Origin: CAYGZM01 sp964354365
GTDB taxonomy: Bacteria > Planctomycetota > Phycisphaerae > Sedimentisphaerales > Anaerobacaceae
Length of the DNA stretch: 62,903 bases
Assembly (NCBI GenBank): GCA_964354365.1
Contig: CAYGZM010000006.1
Coordinates: 1 to 62,903 of the forward strand
Direction of reading: 5' to 3'
Position 1 is the first letter of the stretch, and each line of letters begins with the position of its first letter. Shown here piece after piece: positions 9,606 to 17,867 of the stretch. Below the pieces are notes generated by a model, which saw nothing but the letters and a program-made list of their open reading frames with translations, did not search any database and had not been told where the DNA came from. Position numbers and translations under genes: made by a program.

Positions 9606-11483
9606 ATGTTCAAAACAACGGCGAAAAGTATGAGGCGCCGCCTCTTACTATGGGGTTTCTGCGTTCTCGTAGTTTTCGCAGGCTCTTTTTGTCCGGCTGC
9701 CGAACAATCGGATAAGGCCAAAGACTCGAACGAGGCGGCGGACGTGTGGGACCAGGCCAGGTATATCGGTCTTGATGACATTAAGGCCGGGATGGAGGGC
9801 TACTGTCTGACGGAATATGGAATTGAGGGAATCGAGAAGTTCAATCTGAAGGTCATAGACGTAGTCCGGGATTTCGAGCCTGGCAAGGACATAATCCTTG
9901 TCGAGGGCACCGACGAACGGTTCATTCATACCGGCCCCGTGGCCGGGTGCAGCGGCTCGCCGGTCTATCTTGACGGGCGACTGGCGGGCGCGCTGGCTTT
10001 TGCCTGGACATACAGCAAGGACCCGCTTTACGGCGTAACGCCAATACAGGATATGCTCAAAGTAGGCCTGGCAAACGCCGAACCGGGACCGGCATTCACA
10101 TTCGACTACTCAAAGCCGATAGACTTGGCTGCAGTTGACAGGCAGATTACGGCGCCTCGCTCTGCACATGGCAGCGGTCTGCGAGGAATCAGCACCCTTC
10201 CCTGCCCTCTGATTACCTCCGGCCTGCCCGTTGAGGTTTGTGAGCAACTGGGTGAGGCGGTCAAGCCTTTCGGCCTTATGGTCGTTCCCGGCATCGGCGG
10301 CGCGACGCACGCTTCCCAGGGCGAGCAGGGCGCACCGGCCAGCGGCGATGCGCAAAGGAAGCTCGTCCCCGGCGCCTGTCTTGCCGTACCCCTTGTCAGC
10401 GGGGATATTACGATGGGAGTGTACGGAACCGTCACTGAGGTTCGCGGCCAGAACGTGTATGGCTTCGGGCATCCTTTCCTCGGCTACGGCCCCATCAATC
10501 TGCCGCTGGCCACAGGCAAGGTGCATACGGTAATATCAAGCATGGTTCGCTCATCCAAGGTCGCCAGGGTTATCGAGACCGTGGGGGCTTTGACGAGTGA
10601 CGAGGGGTCGGGCATTCTCGGCCAAATCGGCGCAAAGGCGCATACGTTTCCCGTCACGGTGCGAATAGACCGCTACAACGACGAGAAGCGCGTTTATAAC
10701 TGCCGGGTGGCGGCCAATCGGCTGCTCACGCCTTCGGTCCTTCGCTCGGTTGTCTCCGGCGCCGCCTTCTACCTCGGTGATCTGCCCCCGGACCATACCA
10801 TCGAGTACAAGGCGTCACTTAGGATAGAGGACTTCGAGCCGATTACCTTTGAAAACGTCTCGACCGGGACGGGTCTGGCCGAAATGCTAACCGAAGCCGC
10901 CGGCTCGATTGCGCTGCTTATGAATAACCCCTACGGGAACGTTACCGTCGAATCAATGGATTTTGAGATTCGAATTATCCCGCAGGACATTACTTCCCAT
11001 ATATGGTCGGCTGATTTGTCCGATTCGGAAGTCAGGCCCGGCGAGAAAATCAGCATCGACGTGGTCGTCGAGTCCGTACGCGCTGATAAGAAGAAATATC
11101 AAATCGAGTTCGAGGCGCCCAGGGATCTGGACCCCGGAAAGTATGAGCTGACCGTCTGCGGCTCACGCGATTATGAGCAATTCCTTTTGAAAACGGTCCC
11201 CTACAGATTCATCGGGCAGACTCTACCCGACCTCGTGAATGCCCTCAGAGATACGCTGGCGGTGCAAAGAGGCAGGCTCTATTGCTACCTGGTCCTGCCT
11301 CCCGGAGGCGTCACCCTGGAGAAAGCCGAATTGCCTGATTTGCCGGCCACAAAAACACTGATCCTTCAGAGCGCCGCAAGGCCGATGATGGCGCAGCTTT
11401 ATCCCCACTGGATCGAGAAGGCCGTCGAAACGGGCACGGTCGTCATCGACAAGAAGACTATGCGTTTGACCGTCGAGGAATAG
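9606..11483 (+). CDS. secreted SpoIVB-like S55 peptidase-domain protein
   Basis: The 625-aa product starts with a signal peptide ending near residue 32. It contains a GCSGSPVYLDG segment that looks like the S55 serine-protease nucleophile region, and a VYGFGHPFLGYG segment that matches the histidine-bearing GHP motif of SpoIVB. The order of these motifs differs from Bacillus SpoIVB (Ser segment first). Proteolytic activity is therefore inferred, not certain. The C-terminal 200 residues look like beta-sandwich. It is followed 89 bases later by a secreted beta-propeller gene and is probably co-expressed with it. Confidence 0.78.
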   Translation: MFKTTAKSMRRRLLLWGFCVLVVFAGSFCPAAEQSDKAKDSNEAADVWDQARYIGLDDIKAGMEGYCLTEYGIEGIEKFNLKVIDVVRDFEPGKDIILVEGTDERFIHTGPVAGCSGSPVYLDGRLAGALAFAWTYSKDPLYGVTPIQDMLKVGLANAEPGPAFTFDYSKPIDLAAVDRQITAPRSAHGSGLRGISTLPCPLITSGLPVEVCEQLGEAVKPFGLMVVPGIGGATHASQGEQGAPASGDAQRKLVPGACLAVPLVSGDITMGVYGTVTEVRGQNVYGFGHPFLGYGPINLPLATGKVHTVISSMVRSSKVARVIETVGALTSDEGSGILGQIGAKAHTFPVTVRIDRYNDEKRVYNCRVAANRLLTPSVLRSVVSGAAFYLGDLPPDHTIEYKASLRIEDFEPITFENVSTGTGLAEMLTEAAGSIALLMNNPYGNVTVESMDFEIRIIPQDITSHIWSADLSDSEVRPGEKISIDVVVESVRADKKKYQIEFEAPRDLDPGKYELTVCGSRDYEQFLLKTVPYRFIGQTLPDLVNALRDTLAVQRGRLYCYLVLPPGGVTLEKAELPDLPATKTLILQSAARPMMAQLYPHWIEKAVETGTVVIDKKTMRLTVEE

Positions 11484-11572
11484 GCGAAAGAAATGCCCAT
11501 ATCAGGAAAGCATTGCGAGCTGCAAAAGCCCCCTGTCATTATTGGATTTTGATTTCTATTTGAGGAGTTGCC

Positions 11573-13837
11573 ATGAGCGACAGATTCCGCAGAAACGGAC
11601 TTGTGATTTGTGTTTTGATCGTCTCGTCCTTGATTAGTCTGTTGTTGAGCTCGCCCTGTCAGGGGGTCAACAGCAAGATTACGCGACAATCGACCAGTGC
11701 CGTCTTTTTGAAGGGCAAGGCCGAGAAAGTTGTCATCGGCTCGAGGGGGACCATTCAGCTCGGTCGTTCGGCGGAGGTCCTGGTCAAGGAGTTTGAAAAT
11801 GTCTGGTCGATAAACAGCATCGTGCCAAGCGGGGGGGCGATTTACGTCGGTACAAGTCCGAACGGCGGCATTTACAAGTACAGCCTTGACAAACTGACGA
11901 AAATCTACCCGCTCGAATCGCAACCCGAACCCAAAAAGGAGAATAAGCCGGCTGACGCCAATGAGGCCAAGGCCGAGGAGCACCTCACGAATGAGCACAT
12001 CTTTGCAATGGCGACAGACCTCGCAGGCAGGCTGCTGGTCGGTATAAGCGGCGCTAAATGCAGACTGTGTCGCTTTGAGGCCGACAAGATGGAAGTTATC
12101 TTCGAGCCGAACGACGCCAAATACATCTTCGCGATAGACATCGACGCCGGCGGCAATATCTATTTGGGAACCGGGCCGGAAGGCAAGGTTTATGGAAGCG
12201 ACCCCTTCGGCAAGAATGCAAAGGTCGTGTACGACAGTCGCGACAAGAACATTCTCTCGCTGGCGACCGGCCCGAACAGTTTCATTTACGCCGGCAGCGA
12301 CGGCCGCGGACTTGTGTACAAGATAGACCCGCGAAGCAAAGATGCTACGGTTCTTTATGACAGCGACCAGCCGGAGATAACGACTCTCCTGTTCCGGGAG
12401 AACGGCCAGTTGTGCGCCGCCGCGACCTCGGCAAACATGGTGCAGATCCAGACGCAGTTTGCCGCACAATTGCCCTCGGCCGGCCGGCCTGAGACCAAAG
12501 AAGCCGACGTAAAAAGCAATGCCGAAAGCGGGGGCGGACGCAAGCTGCAAATCCCAAATACGGAAAAACCGAGCGCCGGCGCCGCCGCCCCGGGCGCTGC
12601 GCCAGTTCAAAAAGGCGCCCCAACGGGTAAGGCCAGTCACATATACAAGATCTCCAGCGAGGGTTTCGTAACCGACATATTCAGCGAGTCGGCGGTTTTC
12701 TTCTGCCTGGCTGAACAGAATGACAAGCTGCTCGTCGGAACGGGCAACAACGCCCAGCTCTTCGTCGTCGATCCCGCCTCGGAAGTTGAAACGGTCATCT
12801 ATGAAGATGAGCAGGCGGTGCAGATAACGGCTATAGCCGTCGTCGAGGACAATGTGTATCTCGGCACCGCCAATCCCCCCAAGCTCGTTCGATTGAGCAA
12901 AGATTTCGCATCGGAGGGGACGTACATTTCCGACCTTATCGATGCCGGGCAGCCGGCCAACTGGGGCAAGCTTCAAATCGAGGCCGACATCCCGAACGGA
13001 TGCAAGGTCCTTGTCGCCTCACGCAGCGGCAATGTCGAGGACGTGAACGACCCGACTTTTTCGAAGTGGACTGAGCCGCGGGAGATCACCGCGCCGGTGC
13101 AGTTGGATTGTCCGCTGGGCAGGTTCTGTCAGTATAAGCTCGTGCTCCAGAGCAAATCCGGCGACAGCAGCCCGGTGATACGCGAGGTCGCCGTTGCCAG
13201 CACCGTTCCGAACCAGGCGCCGAAGGTCGAATCTGTGAACGTCGCGCGGATTGCAGGGCCGGGCAAGGAGGGATTCTTCAAAATCAGCTACAAGGCCGAT
13301 GACGACAACGGCGACAAGCTCGTCTATACGATAGATTTCAGAAAAGTCGGCAGAACGAGCTGGATCGAGCTGAAAGACGACCTTGCCGCGGACAATTTCG
13401 AATGGGACGGCAGGACCGTTGAAGACGGACGCTACGAGGTGCGGGTCGCCGCCGGCGACGAGAAGAGCAATACCACCGCAACCAAGCTCACCGGCAGCAG
13501 GATAAGCGAGCCGGTCGTCATCGATAACACAGGGCCCGTTATCGGCGAGATCGAGGTCAAATCGCTTGTCGATGAGGCCGGGCCTTGCAGAGTGTTTAGG
13601 TTCAAGGTCTCCGACCAGCTAAGCGCAATTGGGAAGATCGAATATACAATCGACAGCAACGCCGACTGGACCGGCACTGTCCCGGACGACCTGGTTTACG
13701 ACACCACAGACGAGAGCTTCACTATCAGGATAGATACGAAAGAGGCCCTGCCTCGGGGCGCCCACGTGCTGACAATTAGGGCCGAGGACGCGGTCGGCAA
13801 CATAAAGCACAAGACCCTTGATGTCGTCATCGAGTAG
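11573..13837 (+). CDS. secreted beta-propeller protein with Fn3-like tail
   Basis: The 754-residue product has a signal peptide and then repeated blades with motifs such as AIYVGTSPNGGIYKY, NIYLGTGPEGKVY and FIYAGSDGRGLVYKI. These are typical of WD40/SMP-30-like propellers. An Ala/Lys/Glu-rich linker interrupts the propeller near residues 300-350. The last 200 residues form immunoglobulin/Fn3-like modules (DDDNGDKLVYTIDF, DAVGNIKH). No enzyme motif was seen. It probably binds a ligand or partner in the periplasm or outside the cell, possibly with the upstream S55-type protein. Confidence 0.75.
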   Translation: MSDRFRRNGLVICVLIVSSLISLLLSSPCQGVNSKITRQSTSAVFLKGKAEKVVIGSRGTIQLGRSAEVLVKEFENVWSINSIVPSGGAIYVGTSPNGGIYKYSLDKLTKIYPLESQPEPKKENKPADANEAKAEEHLTNEHIFAMATDLAGRLLVGISGAKCRLCRFEADKMEVIFEPNDAKYIFAIDIDAGGNIYLGTGPEGKVYGSDPFGKNAKVVYDSRDKNILSLATGPNSFIYAGSDGRGLVYKIDPRSKDATVLYDSDQPEITTLLFRENGQLCAAATSANMVQIQTQFAAQLPSAGRPETKEADVKSNAESGGGRKLQIPNTEKPSAGAAAPGAAPVQKGAPTGKASHIYKISSEGFVTDIFSESAVFFCLAEQNDKLLVGTGNNAQLFVVDPASEVETVIYEDEQAVQITAIAVVEDNVYLGTANPPKLVRLSKDFASEGTYISDLIDAGQPANWGKLQIEADIPNGCKVLVASRSGNVEDVNDPTFSKWTEPREITAPVQLDCPLGRFCQYKLVLQSKSGDSSPVIREVAVASTVPNQAPKVESVNVARIAGPGKEGFFKISYKADDDNGDKLVYTIDFRKVGRTSWIELKDDLAADNFEWDGRTVEDGRYEVRVAAGDEKSNTTATKLTGSRISEPVVIDNTGPVIGEIEVKSLVDEAGPCRVFRFKVSDQLSAIGKIEYTIDSNADWTGTVPDDLVYDTTDESFTIRIDTKEALPRGAHVLTIRAEDAVGNIKHKTLDVVIE

Positions 13838-13877
13838 CGAACGAATCTGTCCGCTGGGGGCCGAATGTCGGGTTATC

Positions 13878-14741
13878 GTGCGATATATCGAATTTGAAAA
13901 GATCGCTGTGGCCGTCGAGTCGCTCTGCATAGCAGCTTGTTACGAACTGCCCGGTGATGTCCTGGCCGCTATTGAGACGGCGGCGCGGGCTGAATCCAAT
14001 CCCGCCGCTGCTAAAATCCTCGGTAAGCTAATCGAGAATGCCCGCCTGGCGAAGGACCAGCGGATACCTCTGTGCCAGGATACGGGCCTGGCGGTTGTCT
14101 TTGTCGAGCAGGGCGCCGACGTTGCCGTAACGCCTCCCCCCGGCCAAAAGCACGCGACACTCACCGATGCAATCAATGCGGGCGTCGCTCGGGGCTACGA
14201 AAAGGGATACCTGCGCAAGAGCATCGTCGCAGACCCCTTGAACGGACGGACGAACACCGGCTCGAATGCGCCGGCTATAATCCATCGTACGATTGTGCCG
14301 GGCGATAAAATGAAGCTGACCGTTATGGCCAAGGGCGGCGGCTGCGAGAACAAGAGCCAATTCAAAATGTTCAAGCCCACCGCCGGGAAAGAGGAGATAA
14401 TCGCCTGGATCGTTGAGGTGGCGCGGACTGCCGGGGCCGACGCCTGCCCGCCGTTCGTCATCGGCGTCGGGATTGGCGGCGATTTCGAGCTAAGCTGCCT
14501 GCTGAGCAAAAAGGCGCTTTCCAGAGACCTGGCCGAACACAATAGCGACGAATTCTACGCCGCCCTTGAGGCGGAGCTGCTCTCGCGGATAAATGCCCTC
14601 GGCTTAGGCCCGCAGGGTCTCGGCGGCGATACGACCGCGCTGGCCGTTATGATAGAAACCGCCCCCTGCCATATCGCCTCGCTCCCCGTCGCCGTCAATA
14701 TAGATTGTCACAGCCACCGGCACAAAACCGCGATAATCTAA
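13878..14741 (+). CDS. class I fumarase/tartrate dehydratase alpha subunit
   Basis: This is the Fe-S-dependent hydro-lyase alpha subunit (FumA N-terminal/TtdA family), 287 aa with the GTG start at 13878, where the family N-terminus RYIEFEKIAVAVESLC begins. Cluster and active-site motifs are LCQDTGLAVVF, GRTNTGSNAPA, AKGGGCENKSQ and GIGGDFE. An upstream ATG at 13818 would overlap the previous gene by 20 bases. The beta subunit (FumA C-terminal domain) is not in the window, so a partner elsewhere is required. Fumarate and L-tartrate specificity cannot be told apart here. Confidence 0.88.
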   Translation: MRYIEFEKIAVAVESLCIAACYELPGDVLAAIETAARAESNPAAAKILGKLIENARLAKDQRIPLCQDTGLAVVFVEQGADVAVTPPPGQKHATLTDAINAGVARGYEKGYLRKSIVADPLNGRTNTGSNAPAIIHRTIVPGDKMKLTVMAKGGGCENKSQFKMFKPTAGKEEIIAWIVEVARTAGADACPPFVIGVGIGGDFELSCLLSKKALSRDLAEHNSDEFYAALEAELLSRINALGLGPQGLGGDTTALAVMIETAPCHIASLPVAVNIDCHSHRHKTAII

Positions 14742-14780
14742 GGGCTGAAAAGGGCATTCACCGGGGCGTTGTTGGAAGTC

Positions 14781-15575
14781 CTACCTTCTTGCGGCGGAGC
14801 CCCAGGAGCCGATGGATGTCCAGCGGATATCCTCATTGCCCCCCTGGTCACCTGAGAACGCCGTTTCTTTCAGGCCCCATTCAATCGTCTGAGGGTCTCT
14901 CCACTTTCGGTGTTCCGCACGGCCGTCCGCAAAGGAGAATGTGGTTCCATCCCCGTGCCTGATGGGCGGCGGGTCCCACCATTTCTTCTCCTTGACAAAA
15001 CACGTCCAGCCCCCGCGCGTTGCGCCACCGGTTCCGCCGTCGTCGATGAAGACGAATCTGTATGCGGACTCCTGTATTTGGCCTTTTTTCTTGAGCATGA
15101 TCGAGCCGGGCATATCGGGGCGGTCCGTCCAGCCCTTGCAATTCATTGCATCCACGATTGCATAGAGGCGATACTCATTGCGTGTCTTTCTTCCGGTAGG
15201 GCATTTATATAGATTCAGTGTCTTGGTGTACTCGTACAGGCCCCCGTCCTTTATGGCCTTGATCTTCTCATTCGGCCCCATCCAGGCCTCCCAGTCTTTA
15301 TCGACCCAGGGCTTCTCTCTGTAGTGGTAGCCGCCCGCCACATAGGCGCCGTCCCACTCGTACTCCCTTGTGTCGCCGTTGACGAGCTTGTCGTCGTTCT
15401 CGTCGGCGTACATAATCCAGGCCAGAGTCAACTGCCTGAGGTTGCTAAGGCAGACGACCCTTTTGCCCTGCTCTCGGACCCTGTTTAATGCGGGCATAAG
15501 TATCGCCATCAATAGCGCGATAATGGCGATTACAACTAAAAGCTCGACTAATGTGAAGGCTTTCTTGCGACGCAT
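14781..15575 (-). CDS. prepilin-type N-terminal methylation protein 1
   Basis: The 264-aa product starts with a type IV prepilin/pseudopilin leader (KKAFTLVELLVVIAIIALLM), processed after the basic residues by a prepilin peptidase. The rest is a secreted beta-rich head with Trp and Gly clusters, of the DUF1559/H-X9-DG relatives so abundant in Planctomycetota. Start 15575 has a TGGAGGG ribosome binding site. The gene lies 23 bases downstream of a second gene with a nearly identical leader, so the pair is probably one transcript. The function of the heads is unknown. Confidence 0.85.
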   Translation of the reverse strand: MRRKKAFTLVELLVVIAIIALLMAILMPALNRVREQGKRVVCLSNLRQLTLAWIMYADENDDKLVNGDTREYEWDGAYVAGGYHYREKPWVDKDWEAWMGPNEKIKAIKDGGLYEYTKTLNLYKCPTGRKTRNEYRLYAIVDAMNCKGWTDRPDMPGSIMLKKKGQIQESAYRFVFIDDGGTGGATRGGWTCFVKEKKWWDPPPIRHGDGTTFSFADGRAEHRKWRDPQTIEWGLKETAFSGDQGGNEDIRWTSIGSWGSAARR

Positions 15576-15598
15576 AACAGCAGCCCTCCATTGAGATC

Positions 15599-16420
15599 TC
15601 AGTAATCGGGGAAGTTTCTTATCCACTTCGGCCACATCGTAGGAGTCACGCGCCCTGCCTTGGTATAGGGGCCGCCCGTGTTGAATCCCCTGTGCCATTT
15701 CAAGGTGTACAACTCCTTCACGCCCACCTTTCTTGCGCTGAAATCCATAAAAGCAGTGTCAACAAAGCCCTGGTGGCGGTTGATGCAGCAGCGGCCCATA
15801 TTATTGCCCGTCCACATCTCGTACTCATTTGCGGCGGGGGCCTGGTTCTCTAAGGGCCAGAGATCAAAGCGCAGGGCCTCTGTGAATAGCGGTATGTTGT
15901 TCGATCCTGCCGCGCCGGCCGTCTTCCAGCCGTTCTGAACGGACACACCGCCCTCGTATGTTGTCGCACCGCCGCCCGGAGGATAAGGTATCAGGACGTA
16001 TCCGTTTATCCCAATACTGCCGGCTATCCCGTTCGGGCCCAGACCGCCGCCCGTGTATATGCCCCAGGCATTGTAGATATTGAGCACCGGTGTCGTCGCG
16101 CCCCTCTCGTCTGTCTGCGGCTTCTGGGCGCTCGGGCAGAACCACAGTTTATTGGCCTTCCAGTCTTTGTATTTGTCGTCAATATACTTTATCCACCAGT
16201 AGCATGGGGTCCCGGCATCAGAAGGCCAGAACTTCCCCTGATTTTCCTCGGTGTACATCGCAGCGATCAGATTCCACTGCCTCATATTGGCCAGGCACTT
16301 GACCATTCTGCCCTGTTCTTTTACCCGGTTCAAGGCCGGCATCAATATCGCCATCAATAGGGCAATTATGGCAATGACCACCAACAGTTCCACTAAGGTA
16401 AACGCCTTTCGCCCGTTCAT
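15599..16420 (-). CDS. prepilin-type N-terminal methylation protein 2
   Basis: The 273-aa protein has the same first 30 residues as its neighbour (KAFTLVELLVVIAIIALLM, then MPALNRVKEQG) and a different head domain of aromatic-rich, glycine-rich beta structure. This is the paralogue pattern expected from duplication followed by head divergence. AGGAG lies 8 bases before the ATG. A good promoter-like sequence at 16575-16603 predicts a leader of about 145 nt for this two-gene unit. Confidence 0.85.
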   Translation of the reverse strand: MNGRKAFTLVELLVVIAIIALLMAILMPALNRVKEQGRMVKCLANMRQWNLIAAMYTEENQGKFWPSDAGTPCYWWIKYIDDKYKDWKANKLWFCPSAQKPQTDERGATTPVLNIYNAWGIYTGGGLGPNGIAGSIGINGYVLIPYPPGGGATTYEGGVSVQNGWKTAGAAGSNNIPLFTEALRFDLWPLENQAPAANEYEMWTGNNMGRCCINRHQGFVDTAFMDFSARKVGVKELYTLKWHRGFNTGGPYTKAGRVTPTMWPKWIRNFPDY

Positions 16421-16574
16421 TTCGGATACTCCTTCAGCTTACAACAAATAGCATTACCACCATCACCAATATGGATAAACTTCCACCATCACCGGTAGGA
16501 TGCGCCGGACAACCGTTTTGTTCCGTAGAATTAACGCCGTTATGTTGTCTCGAGCAAACCCTGCGGCACACCCT

Positions 16575-16603
16575 ATTTTACCTAAAACGCCGTTCTTCTG
16601 CAA
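16575..16603 (-). promoter_or_regulatory. promoter for the prepilin-like pair
   Basis: Read on the minus strand: TTGCAG, a 17-base spacer, then TAAAAT. The predicted start is near 16568, giving a leader of about 145 nt. The leader contains the direct repeat GGTGATGGTGG twice (plus-strand 16457-16467 and 16483-16493), 26 bases apart. No known riboswitch core was recognised. The rest of the gene-free stretch 16421-16896 holds the repeat at 16731-16865. Confidence 0.5.
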
Positions 16604-16730
16604 TACTAAAGGGCCGAAATTGCAGTTATCGCAAAAACGTTTTTCTTCGCCACAGGTCTAACCGGGCCTTTCCTTGAACGCCTGTTAGATTAGTCTGCTT
16701 CTCCACATTGGCCAATGGAAACACAGGACT

Positions 16731-16865
16731 TGTCATTGCGAAGGAGCGAAGCGACTGCGGCAATCTCTAACCTGCAACGGTGTGAGATTGCTTCCTCTTC
16801 GACCCTTCGACCACGCTCAGGGCAGGCTTCGCTCAGGGCTGAAGGCTTTCTTCGCTCGCAATGAC
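16731..16865. repeat. dispersed inverted repeat with TGTCATTGCGA ends
   Basis: The left end is TGTCATTGCGAAGGAGCGAA and the right end is its approximate complement, ending in TTCGCTCGCAATGAC. Inner segments are also partly complementary (GCAATCTC and GAGATTGC). It is a non-coding MITE-like element. A shorter relative lies at 25993-26052 and a variant with TTTCGA ends at 51057-51245. Confidence 0.75.
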
Positions 16866-16896
16866 TATACTACGTAAGGTCCTGTCAACAATACAG

Positions 16897-17772
16897 TTAT
16901 GTATTGCACGCATTGGCAACGGCGACGTAGTCCTCCGGGCGGAGCTGCTCCGGGCGATGCCCCGAATCGATGGAGCATTTCTCGAAGATTTCGGGCCAAT
17001 TATCGATTTCCCCAAGCCTGCCGCGGGCGGATTTCGTGCACGATGAGAGCGTCTTGCGGCGATGCCCCATAAAAAGCCTCACTACCTCACCGAAAAGCCC
17101 CATATCTCGGATTCTGCCTGCCTTTGCCTCGTCCCGGACGAAGGCGACCATAGCGGAATCGACCTGCGGCTGGGGCCAAAAGACGCTCGGCTTGAGGACC
17201 CTGATTCGCCTCACATCGCCGGTCGCGCATAGGAATATACTAAGTGTGCCGTACTCGCCGCAGCCCGGCCGGGCCGTCATCCGCTCGGCGACCTCCTTCT
17301 GCACCGTAACATACATCCCGGCCGCTGTAACCGGGCCTGTGGCCAGATTCAATATCAGCGGCGATGCTATGTTGTAAGGCAGATTCGCCACTAAGAGCGT
17401 TCGCCCAGCGCAGCTATTCCTCGCGGCGCCCAAGGCCTTTATCACAGCCGGATTGACGGAGCTTTTGTTTTTGAGGACATCGACGTTCAATACCTCGACA
17501 GTTGCCGTCCCGGCGAGCCGCATCCTTGCGATTTCAGCGAGCGTGCGGTCGATCTCCACGGCAATGACCCTGCCGGCCTTCTCCACAAGGCCCTCGGTCA
17601 AAGAGCCGGTCCCGCAGCCCACTTCGAGCACAATATCTTCGCCTGTAATCTCGGCCGAGTCCATGAGCAGACGCATCAGGTTCAGATCAATCAGGAAATG
17701 CTGCCCGAGATGCTTGTTTGCCGATACGCCCGCCGTCGCAAGCAACTGCTGGATTTGGCTCTTCGTTTGCAT
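16897..17772 (-). CDS. rsmA: 16S rRNA dimethyladenosine transferase RsmA/KsgA
   Basis: RsmA dimethylates the two adjacent adenines near the 3' end of 16S rRNA during small-subunit maturation. The 291-aa product has the family start KHLGQHFLID, SAM motif I VLEVGCGTGSLTEGL, acidic AVEIDR and the catalytic NLPYNIASPL. The ATG at 17772 is preferred to an extension that would run into the upstream repeat. It lies downstream of pdxA on the same strand, with an inverted repeat between them. Confidence 0.95.
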   Translation of the reverse strand: MQTKSQIQQLLATAGVSANKHLGQHFLIDLNLMRLLMDSAEITGEDIVLEVGCGTGSLTEGLVEKAGRVIAVEIDRTLAEIARMRLAGTATVEVLNVDVLKNKSSVNPAVIKALGAARNSCAGRTLLVANLPYNIASPLILNLATGPVTAAGMYVTVQKEVAERMTARPGCGEYGTLSIFLCATGDVRRIRVLKPSVFWPQPQVDSAMVAFVRDEAKAGRIRDMGLFGEVVRLFMGHRRKTLSSCTKSARGRLGEIDNWPEIFEKCSIDSGHRPEQLRPEDYVAVANACNT

Positions 17773-17781
17773 AACAAACGA

Positions 17782-17867
17782 GCACAAGTCGCAAGAGCAT
17801 AAGGCACAAGTCATAAGTGCACAGACTACGGCTGTTCAACCCTGCTTATGCTCTTTTGTTCTTGTGC
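17782..17867. repeat. imperfect inverted repeat at the pdxA-rsmA junction
   Basis: The arms GCACAAG...GAGCATAAG (17782-17803) and CTTATGCTC...CTTGTGC (17845-17867) are complementary with a short mismatched middle. The element overlaps the last codons and the stop of pdxA, so the PdxA C-terminus (EQKSISRVEQP) is encoded by repeat sequence. It resembles the low-complexity dispersed repeats found elsewhere in the window. Confidence 0.65.

Noticed and set aside
11399..12976. 525-codon open frame on the minus strand
   Set aside because: It lies opposite the S55 peptidase end and propeller gene, which have signal peptides and repeat structure. Its translation has no domain pattern, so it is an antisense shadow of GC-rich codons.
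16421..16600. Cyclic-di-GMP (GEMM) riboswitch in the prepilin leader
   Set aside because: A CTACCGGTGATGG segment recalls the GEMM 3' end, but the GAAA loop and ACGCAAAGCC core are missing.
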